Shown one piece after another: positions 17,528-26,539 of a DNA stretch of 36,895 bases. The notes under the pieces were generated by a model. It was not told where the DNA came from, ran no database searches, and saw nothing but the letters and a program-made list of their open reading frames with translations. The stretch is taken from assembly GCA_944387285.1 (NCBI GenBank), contig CALXEH010000021.1:1-36895 (forward strand). The letters run 5' to 3'. Position 1 is the stretch's first letter; each line of letters opens with the position of its first letter. This stretch comes from an uncultured Oscillospiraceae bacterium (lineage in GTDB: Bacteria > Bacillota > Clostridia > Oscillospirales > Oscillospiraceae). A program made the translations under genes and the position numbers.

Positions 17528-18844
17528 TCAAGTGCGGCCTGTTTCAATTTTCGTCTGCACGCCGGTTTTTGCGTCGATATACACGTTTACAGGCGTCCCA
17601 TCCTCAGCCTCGCAGGCGAAAACATAGCACAGCCGCTCCGCGCCGCCCTCCGTCAGCGCCGCCGTCAGCTTTGACGACAGGGCAGTCAGGCTCTCGGGCA
17701 GCGCCTCCGCCGCCTGCTCCACCGTTATCCCCGGCTCGCCCAGGTCGCGCTCCGTGTGGTTGAGCACATACTGCGTGGCGTCATAGGCGCAGACCTCGCC
17801 GCTGTCGAGCGCTATCGACAGGCTCACCGCGTCCGCAGGATAGCTCACGCCCTCGGCGCTGCCCGCAAAGCTGAACACCGCAAGGCCGCCGTCCTCGTCC
17901 TCCGACACGGGTTCCATATCCTCCAGGCCCGCCTGCGCGAGGAAGTCCTCCGCTATCCGGCGCGCCTCGTCCATGTCCAGTTCCCTCGCGCGCACCCTGC
18001 GCGAGCCGGTCACGCTCAGCACCTGCCCGCCCTGCTCGGACACGCTTATCATCCGGAAGTCCCCAGTCTCGCCCTCATACGAAAAGCTCCAGCAGGGCAG
18101 GCTGCAGGCCGCGCGGCCCACGCTCTCCAGCTCCGACTGCGCCACGCCCAGGAAATCCGCCGCTATCGCCTTCGCCTTCGACTCCGTCACGTTCTCCGCG
18201 CCCTCGAGCGACTTGGCCGTCACCGTCAGCGCCGAGGCCGAGTATCTGCCGTCGTAGTCCAGCTCCGGGAAGGCGTCGAGCTCCGAGTCTATGCGCCGCA
18301 GCTCATAGCCCACCGTGCCTGTCTCGCCCGCGTCAGCGCCCGCAGCGTAGCTGTCCAGCGTCAGCGCGCCCTCCGAATACTGCGTGCCCAGCTGCATGAC
18401 GGACTGCGCGATGCCCGACACGGCTTCCGACACCTCCGCCAGCTGCTGCCTGGTCTCCTCGTCCGGCAGGCGGCCCTCCGCGCCCTCGCGCGAGAGGTAC
18501 AGCGCCCAGTCGCCCGCCGAGTTCAGGTAGCCCGAGAGCTTTTCCAGCTCCTGCGTGGAATAGGGCAGCGAGGCCAGGGCGCTCACCGCGCCCGCCGCAT
18601 TCGCCGCCGCCTTCGCGCACAGCTGTGAGAACAGCGGCGCGCTCGTGGCGTAGCAGCTCGCACGCATTGCCTCGTCCATAGAGCCCAGCGACGAGGCCAG
18701 CTCGCCCATCGCCGCGCTGCCGTAGCTCTCGCCGGCACGCAGGTGGCCCATGCCGTCCGTGCTCTCCTTCCAGGCGAACAGCCCCGTTATTATGAGCGCC
18801 ACGCTCAGGACCGCTATTATGATCGAAGCAGTCTTCTTTTTCAT
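17528..18844 (-). CDS. ypeB: Spore germination protein YpeB
   Basis: YpeB is needed to localise and stabilise the cortex-lytic enzyme SleB in spores. This 438-residue protein has an N-terminal membrane anchor (residues about 4-24), a helical N-terminal domain containing LNSAGDWALYLSREG, and C-terminal PepSY-type repeats (around 225-430; KAKAIAADFLG, DEARRIAEDFLAQAG). Length matches the family. The ATG at 18844 is chosen because AGGAGG lies 8 bases before it; an 18-residue extension from an upstream ATG lacks a ribosome site and would overlap the control region. sleB usually precedes ypeB, but here gltX does. Its presence points to a spore-forming host. Confidence 0.88.
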   Translation of the reverse strand: MKKKTASIIIAVLSVALIITGLFAWKESTDGMGHLRAGESYGSAAMGELASSLGSMDEAMRASCYATSAPLFSQLCAKAAANAAGAVSALASLPYSTQELEKLSGYLNSAGDWALYLSREGAEGRLPDEETRQQLAEVSEAVSGIAQSVMQLGTQYSEGALTLDSYAAGADAGETGTVGYELRRIDSELDAFPELDYDGRYSASALTVTAKSLEGAENVTESKAKAIAADFLGVAQSELESVGRAACSLPCWSFSYEGETGDFRMISVSEQGGQVLSVTGSRRVRARELDMDEARRIAEDFLAQAGLEDMEPVSEDEDGGLAVFSFAGSAEGVSYPADAVSLSIALDSGEVCAYDATQYVLNHTERDLGEPGITVEQAAEALPESLTALSSKLTAALTEGGAERLCYVFACEAEDGTPVNVYIDAKTGVQTKIETGRT

Positions 18845-18901
18845 CAAAAACACCTCCTTCGGTAGTTTCTCCGAAAGAGGCGTTTTCAAAATATGCAATT
18901 T

Positions 18902-20371
18902 TTAGCCGAGTTTTTGAAGCCCCGTCCCGAGCCTTCTGAGCGTCTCGTCCCTGCCCAGTATGCGGCAGAGCTCCACCGCGCCGCCGGGCGTCACCGTCTG
19001 GCCCGACACCGCGATGCGTACCGGCCACATGACCGCCGCGTTCTTCACGCCCTCGGCCTCGGCCAGCGACTTCATCGACTCGAGTATCGCCTCGTCGTCC
19101 CAGCCCTCCAGCGCCGCGAGCCGCTCCTTCGCCAGGGCGAGGAACTTCTTCGCGCTCTCCTGCGTGGACTTCGACTTCTTGTTCTCGAAGAGTTCCGGGC
19201 CGTAGTCCGGCAGCGCGTCGAAAAAGCCGAGCTTTTCGGGTATGTCCGTCAGCACCTCGGTGCGCTGCTGCAGCAGCGCCGCTATCGCCGCGGGGTCGAT
19301 GGCCGGGTTCTTGACCGCCTGCCTGATGTACGGCTCCGCCGCCTTCGCAAAGGCCTCCGGCGACATGGCCCTTATATACTCGCTGTTGAGCCAGCGCAGC
19401 TTCTCGATATCGAAGATCGCCGGGGACTTGGACAGCCCGTGCAGGTCGAAGACCTGCTCCAGCTCCTTCAGGGTGTATATCTCCCGCTCGCCGCCGGGGC
19501 TCCAGCCCAGCAGCGCGACGTAGTTCACGACGGCCTCCGTCAGGTAGCCCTGGGCGATGAGGTCCTCATACGACGGGTCGCCGTGGCGCTTGGACATCTT
19601 GTTGTGCGCGTCGCGCATGACCGGCGAGCAGTGGACGTACTTCGGTATCTCCCAGCCGAAGCCCTCGTAGAGCAGGTTGTACTTCGGCGCGCTCGAGAGG
19701 TATTCCGTGCCCCTCACAACGTGGCTGATGCCCATGAGGTGGTCGTCTATGACGTTCGCGAAATTATAAGTCGGCAGGCCGTCGCGCTTCATGAGCACCT
19801 GGTCGTCGAGGTCGGCGTTCGGCGCCGTGATATCGCCGAAGATCTCGTCGTGGAAGGTGGTCGTGCCCTCGTGCGGGATGAGCTGCCTTATTACGAAGGG
19901 CTCGCCCGCCGCGGCGCGCGCCTCAGATTCCTCCTTCGACAGGCTGCGGCAGGGGTCGTCCTCGTGCTTAAAGCCCTCCGCGGCCTCCTCGCTCTTCTCG
20001 CAGAAGCAGCGGTAGGCGTGGCCGCGCTCGATTAGCAGCTCGGCGTAGTCCATATACAGCCCGCGGCGCTCGGTCTGCACATAGGGGCCCACGGGGCCGC
20101 CCACGTCAGGGCCCTCGTCATGGCTGAGCCCGCACTCGCGCATCGTCTTGTATATCACGTCCACCGCGCCCTCGACCAGACGGCCCTGGTCCGTGTCCTC
20201 TATCCTCAAAATGAACTTGCCCCCGGCCCGGCGCGCTATCAGGTAGGTATAAAGCGCCGTGCGCAGGTTGCCGACGTGCATATAGCCCGTGGGGCTCGGC
20301 GCAAAGCGCGTGCGCACCTCGCCCTTGGGTATGCGGGCCTCCATGGCCTCAAACCAGCTCTGTTCCTTCAT
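18902..20371 (-). CDS. gltX: Glutamyl-tRNA synthetase
   Basis: A class I aminoacyl-tRNA synthetase of 489 residues that charges tRNA(Glu). The HIGH-type motif is PTGYMHVGN (HVG at 32-34) and the KMSKS-type motif is KMSKRHGD near residue 257. LRIEDTDQGR is the family glutamate-binding segment. The ATG at 20371 follows GGAGG at 7 bases; an ATG six codons upstream lies beyond the ribosome site and is rejected. I see no T-box leader upstream. In bacteria lacking GlnRS this enzyme also misacylates tRNA(Gln); this cannot be told from the window. Confidence 0.96.
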   Translation of the reverse strand: MKEQSWFEAMEARIPKGEVRTRFAPSPTGYMHVGNLRTALYTYLIARRAGGKFILRIEDTDQGRLVEGAVDVIYKTMRECGLSHDEGPDVGGPVGPYVQTERRGLYMDYAELLIERGHAYRCFCEKSEEAAEGFKHEDDPCRSLSKEESEARAAAGEPFVIRQLIPHEGTTTFHDEIFGDITAPNADLDDQVLMKRDGLPTYNFANVIDDHLMGISHVVRGTEYLSSAPKYNLLYEGFGWEIPKYVHCSPVMRDAHNKMSKRHGDPSYEDLIAQGYLTEAVVNYVALLGWSPGGEREIYTLKELEQVFDLHGLSKSPAIFDIEKLRWLNSEYIRAMSPEAFAKAAEPYIRQAVKNPAIDPAAIAALLQQRTEVLTDIPEKLGFFDALPDYGPELFENKKSKSTQESAKKFLALAKERLAALEGWDDEAILESMKSLAEAEGVKNAAVMWPVRIAVSGQTVTPGGAVELCRILGRDETLRRLGTGLQKLG

Positions 20372-20442
20372 AAAAAAGCCTCCGTACAATTATTCCCCGG
20401 AAAACCTCTTTATCTTATTTGATGAGAACTTTTTTGTCAATA

Positions 20443-20471
20443 TTGTAATAATGAGAAAAATGTGCTATCAT
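20443..20471 (+). promoter_or_regulatory. Candidate promoter of the aminotransferase gene
   Basis: -35 TTGTAA (20443-20448), 17-base spacer, -10 TATCAT (20466-20471). A short hairpin (GCGTCC / GGACGC) lies in the leader around 20,487-20,504, before GGAGG and the start codon. Confidence 0.55.
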
Positions 20472-20536
20472 GTGTTGTAAGTATGGGCGTCCCGCAATGG
20501 ACGCTGAATCTGAGAATGAATATGGGAGGAAGAGCA

Positions 20537-21730
20537 ATGATATCTGAGAGAATGATAAAACTGGCTGCCGGCGGCAGCGCCATCCGCGCAATGTTTGAAG
20601 AGGGCAAGAGGCTCGCGGCGCTCTACGGAGCGGAAAACGTGTTTGACTTTTCCATTGGCAACCCCTACTTCGCGCCTCCCGAGGCGGTGAAGGACGCCAT
20701 TGTCGATATCATCACCAACGACGACCCCATGAGCGTCCACGGCTACCCCGCCAACGCCGGCTTCCCCGCCGTGCGCGAGGCCGTGGCCCAGTCGCTCAAC
20801 AAGCGCTTCGGCACCGACTACAACGCCGGCAACATCATCATGACCGTCGGCGCCGCAGGCGGCCTGAACGTCATCCTGCGCGTGCTCTGCAACCCCGGCG
20901 ATGAGGTCATGGTCATCTCCCCCTACTTCTTCGAGTACAACAACTACATCGGCAACGCCGACGCCAAGGTCGTCGTAGTCCCCGCCGCCGCCGAGAACGG
21001 CTTCCTGCCCGACCTCGACGCCATCGGCGCCGCCATCACCCCGAAGACCAAGGCCCTCATCCTCAACAACCCCAACAACCCCACCGGCGTCATCTACCCC
21101 GCCGACATGCTCAAAAAGCTCGGCGAGCTGCTCGAGGCCAAGGGCCAGGAATACGGCACCGTCATCTACCTCATCTCCGACGAGCCCTACCGTGAGCTCG
21201 CCTACGACGGGGCCGAGGTGCCCTGGCTGCCGAACTGCTGCAAGAACACCATCGTCGGCTACTCCTGGTCGAAGTCCCTCTCCCTGCCCGGCGAGCGTAT
21301 CGGCTACCTCGTGATCCCCTCCGACATCGTCGATGGGCAGCTCATCTTCGACGCCGCCGTCGTCGCCAACCGTATGCTCGGCTTCGTCAACGCCCCGAGC
21401 CTTATGCAGCTGGCCGTCGCCCGCTGCCTCGACGCCTCCACCGACATCGCCGCCTACGACGCCAACCGCAAGCTGCTCTACAACGGCCTGCATGAGCTCG
21501 GCTATGAGTGCGAGTACCCCGCCGGCGCCTTCTACCTCTGGGTCAAGACCCCCGTCGCGGAGCCGGAATTCGTCGCCCTGGCGAAGAAATACAACCTGCT
21601 GCTCGTCCCGGGCGCTTCCTTCGGCTGCGAAGGCTACGTCAGGCTCGCCTACTGCGTCAGCGGCGACATGATAAAGCGCAGCATGGCCTCCTTCGCCAAG
21701 CTGGCTGAGGACTGCGGCCTTAAAAAATAA
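20537..21730 (+). CDS. PLP-dependent class I/II aminotransferase
   Basis: A 397-residue fold-type I aminotransferase. The pyridoxal phosphate lysine is K246 in YSWSKSLSLPGERIGY. NNPNNPTG (around 177-184) and the ISDEPYREL segment are the usual cofactor-binding elements. It belongs to the aspartate/aromatic aminotransferase branch, which moves amino groups between amino acids and 2-oxo acids; the exact substrate is not resolved. The ATG at 20537 is set by GGAGG seven bases before it, and a 25-codon upstream extension lacks a ribosome site. trpS follows after 53 bases, perhaps in the same transcript. Confidence 0.93.
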   Translation: MISERMIKLAAGGSAIRAMFEEGKRLAALYGAENVFDFSIGNPYFAPPEAVKDAIVDIITNDDPMSVHGYPANAGFPAVREAVAQSLNKRFGTDYNAGNIIMTVGAAGGLNVILRVLCNPGDEVMVISPYFFEYNNYIGNADAKVVVVPAAAENGFLPDLDAIGAAITPKTKALILNNPNNPTGVIYPADMLKKLGELLEAKGQEYGTVIYLISDEPYRELAYDGAEVPWLPNCCKNTIVGYSWSKSLSLPGERIGYLVIPSDIVDGQLIFDAAVVANRMLGFVNAPSLMQLAVARCLDASTDIAAYDANRKLLYNGLHELGYECEYPAGAFYLWVKTPVAEPEFVALAKKYNLLLVPGASFGCEGYVRLAYCVSGDMIKRSMASFAKLAEDCGLKK

Positions 21731-21783
21731 GCCACATGCGCACCAAAGCGCACCCACACTGTAAGGATTAGAGGTCAATTTCG

Positions 21784-22791
21784 ATGGACGAAAGAAAAAC
21801 CATGTTCTCCGGCATCCAGCCCTCCGGGGATCTTACCCTCGGCTCCTATATGGGAGCCATTCGGAACTGGGTGGATATGATCGACGACTACAACGCCTAC
21901 TACTGCATCGTGGATATGCACGCCATCACCGTGCGCCAGGTACCGGCCGATCTGAGAAGGCGGTCTCTCGAGCAGCTGGCTCAGTATATTGCCTGCGGCC
22001 TCGACCCGCACAAGGTCACGCTTTTCGTGCAGAGCCATGTGCCCGCTCACGCCGAGCTAGGCTGGGTGCTCAACTGCTTCACCATGTTCGGTGAGCTCTC
22101 GCGCATGACCCAGTTCAAGGACAAGAGCGCCAAACACGCCGACAACATTAACGGCGGCCTCTTCACCTACCCGGCTCTCATGGCGGCGGATATCCTGCTC
22201 TATCAGGCGGACTTCGTCCCCGTCGGGGACGACCAGAAGCAGCACGTCGAGCTCTGCCGTGACGTGGCCATACGCTTCAACAACATCTACGGCGACGTCT
22301 TCACCGTCCCGCAGGCCTACATCCCCCGTGTGGGTGCGCGCATCATGAGCCTCACCGACCCGACCAGCAAGATGTCCAAGTCCGACAAGGACCCCAACGG
22401 CTGCGTCCACCTCATGGAAAAGCCCGAGGACATCATGCGCAAGTTCAAAAGGGCCGTCACGGACTCGGACACCTCCGAAAACTGCGTCAGGTTCGACCCG
22501 GCCGAGAAGCCGGGCGTGGCCAACCTCATGCAGATCTACTCCTGCGCCACCGGCAAGACCTTCGACGAGATCGAACAGGAATTCCTCGGCCGCGGCTACG
22601 GCGCCTTCAAGACCGCCGTCGGCGAGGCCGTGGTGGAGCAGCTGCGCCCCATCCGCGAGGAGGCCACGAGGATGCTCGCGGACAAGGCCTACCTCGAGAG
22701 CGTCTACCGCATGGGCGCGGAAAAAGCTGCCGCCGCCTCCGGCAAGACCCTCAGGAAGGTCTACAAGAAACTCGGCTTCATCGCCCGCTGA
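21784..22791 (+). CDS. trpS: Tryptophanyl-tRNA synthetase
   Basis: A 335-residue class I synthetase that charges tRNA(Trp). The HIGH-type motif is PSGDLTLGSYMGA near residues 13-25, and KMSKS begins at K196. GDDQKQHVEL is the family signature between them. Size is normal. The 53-base upstream gap is too short for a T-box, which many Firmicutes use for trpS. The ATG follows GAGG with a spacer of about 9 bases. Confidence 0.97.
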   Translation: MDERKTMFSGIQPSGDLTLGSYMGAIRNWVDMIDDYNAYYCIVDMHAITVRQVPADLRRRSLEQLAQYIACGLDPHKVTLFVQSHVPAHAELGWVLNCFTMFGELSRMTQFKDKSAKHADNINGGLFTYPALMAADILLYQADFVPVGDDQKQHVELCRDVAIRFNNIYGDVFTVPQAYIPRVGARIMSLTDPTSKMSKSDKDPNGCVHLMEKPEDIMRKFKRAVTDSDTSENCVRFDPAEKPGVANLMQIYSCATGKTFDEIEQEFLGRGYGAFKTAVGEAVVEQLRPIREEATRMLADKAYLESVYRMGAEKAAAASGKTLRKVYKKLGFIAR

Positions 22792-22821
22792 ACCGGGCCG
22801 CCGGGAAAATACACAATGCCT

Positions 22822-22853
22822 CCGCCGCGCCGGCTTAGCTCACGGCGCGGCGG
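22822..22853. other. Strong intergenic hairpin between trpS and the TagO-like gene
   Basis: A perfect 10-bp inverted repeat, CCGCCGCGCC / GGCGCGGCGG, with a 12-base loop. There is no T tract, so it is probably not a simple intrinsic terminator. It sits 18 bases before the next start codon and could affect mRNA processing or translation. Confidence 0.5.
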
Positions 22854-22871
22854 AATTCAGGAGTGTGAGCC

Positions 22872-23981
22872 ATGTTCCTCAACACTGAGCTGTGGCTTCG
22901 TGCGCTGCTCGCCATCGCCGTCGGCTTCGCCGTCAGCTTCGCCTCCACGCCCATCGTAAAGGCCTTCGCCCAGAAGGTCGGCGCCATGGACGTGCCCAAG
23001 GACGCGCGCCGCGTCCACGACCACCCCATCCCCAGAATGGGCGGGCTGGCCATCTTCCTCGGCTTCATCCTCAGTGTGGTGCTCTTTGCCGAGATCAGCC
23101 GCCAGGTCCAGGGCATTCTGCTCGGCGCCGTGCTCATCGTGGCCTGCGGCGCCATCGACGACATCGTCTCCCTGCGCGCCTGGGTGAAGCTCATCATCCA
23201 GATCATCGCCGCCATAGTCGCCGTCGCGCACGGCGTCGTCATAGAGGTCTTCTCCAACCCCAACATCTTCAGCCAGAACGAATGGCTCATCCTCGGCTAC
23301 CTCGCCGTGCCGGTGACCATACTCTGGATCGTCGGCGTCACCAACTCCGTCAACCTCATCGACGGGCTGGACGGCCTCGCCGTCGGCGTCTCCACCATCT
23401 CGTCTGTGACCATGTTCGTCGTGGCCCTGCTCGTCGCGGAGGGGAACGTCGCCGTCATCCTCGCGGCCCTCATGGGCGCCTGCGTGGGCTTCATGCCCTA
23501 CAACCTCAACCCCGCCAAGATCTTCATGGGCGATACCGGCGCGCTGCTGCTCGGCTATGTGCTCTCGACCGTGTCCGTCGTAGGCATGTTCAAGTTCTAC
23601 GCCGTCGTCACCTTCATCGTGCCCATACTGGCGCTGTTCCTGCCGCTTTTCGACACTACCTGCGCCTTCTTCCGCCGGCTGCTCCACGGCCAGAGCCCCA
23701 TGCACCCCGACCGCGGCCACCTGCACCACAGGCTCATCGATATGGGCCTCAGCCAGAAGCAGGCAGTGGCCATACTTTACTCCGTTTCGGCCATTCTCGG
23801 CCTGTGCGCCGTCGTGCTCGCTACCGGCGGTACGGTGAGGCTCTACCTCGTCGTCATCGCCGCGGCCTCCGCCGTCGCCATAGGCATTTTCATAGAACGC
23901 ACCCTCAAGGGCCACAAATACCACCCGCCGGTCGACCCCTCGACCTGCGAACCGCTGGAGGACAAGGATGACAAGGCTTAA
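22872..23981 (+). CDS. Undecaprenyl-phosphate GlcNAc-1-phosphate transferase (TagO/WecA family)
   Basis: A 369-residue polytopic membrane enzyme with about ten or eleven helices. It moves a sugar-1-phosphate, usually GlcNAc, from the UDP-sugar to undecaprenyl phosphate, the first step of teichoic acid or related wall polymer synthesis. Family motifs are IPRMGG (early cytoplasmic loop), GAIDD, NLIDGLDGLA, FMGDTGALLLG and the C-terminal HPDRGHLHHRL histidine cluster. The ATG follows AGGAG at 8 bases. It overlaps wecB by 14 bases; the pair would provide lipid-linked GlcNAc and ManNAc for a linkage unit. Confidence 0.94.
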   Translation: MFLNTELWLRALLAIAVGFAVSFASTPIVKAFAQKVGAMDVPKDARRVHDHPIPRMGGLAIFLGFILSVVLFAEISRQVQGILLGAVLIVACGAIDDIVSLRAWVKLIIQIIAAIVAVAHGVVIEVFSNPNIFSQNEWLILGYLAVPVTILWIVGVTNSVNLIDGLDGLAVGVSTISSVTMFVVALLVAEGNVAVILAALMGACVGFMPYNLNPAKIFMGDTGALLLGYVLSTVSVVGMFKFYAVVTFIVPILALFLPLFDTTCAFFRRLLHGQSPMHPDRGHLHHRLIDMGLSQKQAVAILYSVSAILGLCAVVLATGGTVRLYLVVIAAASAVAIGIFIERTLKGHKYHPPVDPSTCEPLEDKDDKA

Positions 23982-25116
23982 AGTCATGTCCGTCTTCGGC
24001 ACAAGGCCGGAGGCGGTGAAAATGGCTCCGCTGGTGCTCGAGCTGCAGCGCAGGGCAGAGCTCGAAAGCGTGGTCTGCGTCACCGCCCAGCACCGGGAAA
24101 TGCTCGACAGCGTGCTGCGCGAGTTCGGCATCAGCCCCGAGCACGACCTCAACATCATGCAGAGCGGGCAAAGCCTCGCGGATATCACTTCCCGCGTGCT
24201 GCACGGCCTGGGGCCCGTCTACGAACAGGAAAAGCCCGGGCTCGTCCTCGTCCACGGCGACACCACCACCACCTTCGCCGCCTCGCTCGCCGCCTTCTAC
24301 GCGCACATCCCCGTCGGCCACGTCGAGGCCGGCCTGCGCACCTTCGACCGCTGGAGCCCCTGGCCCGAGGAGATGAACCGGCGCCTCACCGGCCAGCTCG
24401 CCTCCCTGCATTTCGCGCCCACCCGCCGCAACGCCGAAAATCTCCGGCGCGAGGGCGTCGAGGGCAGTATCTGGGTCACCGGCAACACCGTCATAGACGC
24501 GCTCAAGTACACCGCCTCCGGCGAGGGCTTCTCCAGGCCCGAACTGGGCGAGATAGATTATGTCAACCACCGCGTCGTGACCCTCACCTGCCACAGGCGG
24601 GAGAATTACGGCGAGCCGATGCGGAACATTTTCGAGGCCGTGAGGAACACGGCGCTGCGTTTCCCCGACGTGATCTTCGTCTATCCCGTGCATTTGAGCC
24701 CGGTAGTCAGGCAGGCTGCGGGGCAGCTGCTCTCCGGCGTGCCCAACATCCGGCTCATCGAGCCGCTGGACGCCGTGGACATGCACAGGCTGATGGCCAA
24801 GAGCTACATGGTGATGACCGATTCCGGCGGGCTTCAGGAGGAGGCCCCGGCCCTGGGCAAGCCCGTGCTTGTCCTCAGGCGCGAGACGGAACGGCCGGAG
24901 GCCGTGGAGGCCGGCACCGTGGAGCTCGCCGGCACGCAGAGGGAGCGCATAGAGCTGCTGGCTGCCCGGCTTCTGACCGACAGGGCCGCCTACGACAAGA
25001 TGGCCCGGGCCGTGAACCCCTACGGCGACGGCAGGGCCTGCGAGAGGATAGCCGACGCGATATGTCACGCCTTCGGGCTGTCTGAGCGGAGGCCCGAGGA
25101 GTTTGTGCCGCAATGA
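23968..25116 (+). CDS. wecB: Non-hydrolysing UDP-N-acetylglucosamine 2-epimerase
   Basis: A 382-residue GT-B-fold epimerase that interconverts UDP-GlcNAc and UDP-ManNAc. Motifs are GTRPEAVKMAPL at the N-terminus, VHGDTTTTFA, HVEAGLRT and MTDSGGLQEEAPALGKPVL. The start overlaps the TagO-like gene; GGAGG lies 6 bases before the ATG. Its product is used for ManNAc in wall teichoic acid linkage units or capsule, in keeping with the gene upstream. Its stop overlaps the next ATG (ATGA). Confidence 0.96.
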   Translation: MTRLKVMSVFGTRPEAVKMAPLVLELQRRAELESVVCVTAQHREMLDSVLREFGISPEHDLNIMQSGQSLADITSRVLHGLGPVYEQEKPGLVLVHGDTTTTFAASLAAFYAHIPVGHVEAGLRTFDRWSPWPEEMNRRLTGQLASLHFAPTRRNAENLRREGVEGSIWVTGNTVIDALKYTASGEGFSRPELGEIDYVNHRVVTLTCHRRENYGEPMRNIFEAVRNTALRFPDVIFVYPVHLSPVVRQAAGQLLSGVPNIRLIEPLDAVDMHRLMAKSYMVMTDSGGLQEEAPALGKPVLVLRRETERPEAVEAGTVELAGTQRERIELLAARLLTDRAAYDKMARAVNPYGDGRACERIADAICHAFGLSERRPEEFVPQ

Positions 25117-25859
25117 GCAAAAGGTCCAGATTCATCATAATACTGCTCATAGCCCTCACCGCGGCGGTCATACTGTACGCGATCTTCGGCATGGGCCGCG
25201 GCGTGGAGACCCCGCCCGTTGAGCTGCCCGACGCCGCGCCGACGGAGACCGCCTCCAGCCCGGAGCCGAGCGGCCACGACGTGGCGGAACTCAGCCCCGA
25301 GACCGTGCAGTCCGTCATCGCGCTGCTCAGCCGGGCCGAGAGCTATTCGCGCACCGTCACCATCGAGGACATCTGGAGCGGCGGCAGCAGCGAGACCAAA
25401 CTCAGCGTCTGGGTGGACGGCTCGCGGACGCGCATCCGCGTCGAGCTGCCCGGCGGCGTCAAAAACATCCTGCTGCGCGACGCCAAGCTCTACATCTGGT
25501 ACGACAACAGCTCCGGCGTCTACGAAAGCGACATCATGAGCGCCTCGGAGGCCGACGAGTGGCTGCGCTGCATAGACTACGAAGAGCTCCTGCAGCTGCC
25601 CGCCTCCGCCATACTCAGCACGAACTACGAGCTCTTCGGCGGCGAATCCTGCATATGCGTGGAATACAGTTCCGGCGAGCTGGGATATTTGAACCGCGTG
25701 TACGTCTCGGTCTCCACCGGCCTGCTCATGGGCGCGGAGACCTACGACGGCGACACGCTCATCTACAGCATGAGCTCTTCCGCGCCCAGCTTCTCCGCGC
25801 CGGATGAGAGCATGTTCCGCCTGCCCTCAGAGGAAGAGCATGGCGCCGAGAACGATTAG
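25113..25859 (+). CDS. Membrane-anchored protein with LolA-like beta-rich domain
   Basis: A 248-residue protein with one N-terminal membrane helix (about 6-28), a Pro/Thr/Ser-rich linker (about 32-55) and a C-terminal beta-strand-rich domain. Alternating segments such as KLSVWVDGSRTRIRVEL and NRVYVSVSTGLLMGAE recall LolA/LppX-type outer-surface folds; this is a weak resemblance. It overlaps the wecB stop by four bases, so it belongs to the wall-polymer operon and probably acts outside the membrane. Its last 33 bases overlap the end of the convergent 25827-26189 gene. Confidence 0.7.
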   Translation: MSKRSRFIIILLIALTAAVILYAIFGMGRGVETPPVELPDAAPTETASSPEPSGHDVAELSPETVQSVIALLSRAESYSRTVTIEDIWSGGSSETKLSVWVDGSRTRIRVELPGGVKNILLRDAKLYIWYDNSSGVYESDIMSASEADEWLRCIDYEELLQLPASAILSTNYELFGGESCICVEYSSGELGYLNRVYVSVSTGLLMGAETYDGDTLIYSMSSSAPSFSAPDESMFRLPSEEEHGAEND

Positions 25860-26189
25860 CAGCTCCTTGTCACCGCTCTCGCGGTACATGAGATAGAGTA
25901 TCAGCATGAGCAGCAGGTCCTCGAGCTCGAAGCCCTCCTTGAAGACGTTGGGCACGAGCTTGCCGAAAAGGCCTGTGAGCTCGGACGGCAGAAGATCTTC
26001 AAGGCCGCCTCCCCGCGCGGGCGGCGGCCCGCGTTTTGCCGCCCGCCTCGGCGGCGACTGCGGCGGTTCGGGACGGCTGTATGTAACGGGCGGCGGGTTC
26101 CTGAGCGCCGGGACTTCGGCCCGGCGGCGAGGCTCAGGCTCGGGCATCTGCACGAAGCGGCCCGTGTTGCCGTCGTAGCGCTTATACAT
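25827..26189 (-). CDS. Small hypothetical protein, proline/arginine-rich with hydrophobic C-terminus
   Basis: A 120-residue protein I do not recognise. Residues about 14-62 are rich in Pro and Arg and probably disordered. The C-terminal part has an amphipathic segment (LEDLLPSELTGLFGKLV) and a hydrophobic helix (about 89-100), then LLIVLGAMLFL at the very end, suggesting membrane association. It is last in a three-gene leftward set of small proteins; its ATG overlaps the preceding stop by 8 bases. Its end overlaps the end of the convergent gene 25113-25859 by 33 bases. This coupling supports its being real. Confidence 0.65.
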   Translation of the reverse strand: MYKRYDGNTGRFVQMPEPEPRRRAEVPALRNPPPVTYSRPEPPQSPPRRAAKRGPPPARGGGLEDLLPSELTGLFGKLVPNVFKEGFELEDLLLMLILYLMYRESGDKELLIVLGAMLFL

Positions 26190-26523
26190 CGGCGTCCTCC
26201 TTCTCCGTCAGGCCGAACTCGGCCGCGGCTATGCCCGCCAGCCCGGCGAGCCGCGCCAGCTTCATGGCCTTATCCATCTTGCTGCGGCGCTTTTCGGAGA
26301 GGAAGGGCTTCATCGCCTCAAGCAGGGCCCGTTCCTCGCGCTTGACGCTGTTTTTGCCGAGCAGTCCGGCCAGCTTCGCCATGAGGCCCGGGTCCGGCTC
26401 CGAGGCCGCCGCCTCGCCCGGCGAGCTCTCGCCGCCCATGACCGACTTGGCCAGCTCGCTGATGCGCGAGAGCGCGGCGGGGTCTGAGAGTATGGCGTTC
26501 AGCTTATCCCCGAAGTCGTCCAT
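26182..26523 (-). CDS. Small hypothetical helical protein
   Basis: A 113-residue, mostly helical protein of unknown function. The N-terminal half (LNAILSDPAALSRISELAKSV) recalls short repeats also present in the neighbouring 78-residue protein, as both pair a helical region with small-residue linkers. The central stretch is basic (FLSEKRRSKMDKAMKLARLAG). GGAGG lies 7 bases before the ATG at 26523. It is the middle gene of the three-gene set. Confidence 0.65.
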   Translation of the reverse strand: MDDFGDKLNAILSDPAALSRISELAKSVMGGESSPGEAAASEPDPGLMAKLAGLLGKNSVKREERALLEAMKPFLSEKRRSKMDKAMKLARLAGLAGIAAAEFGLTEKEDADV

Positions 26524-26539
26524 GGCGGCACCTCCCGTC

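Noticed and set aside
20468..21778. Minus-strand 436-codon frame opposite the aminotransferase
   Set aside because: Gly/Val/Asp-rich shadow with no family motif; the aminotransferase is clear.
21731..21783. Possible T-box leader upstream of trpS
   Set aside because: Only 53 bases are available, far less than a T-box requires.
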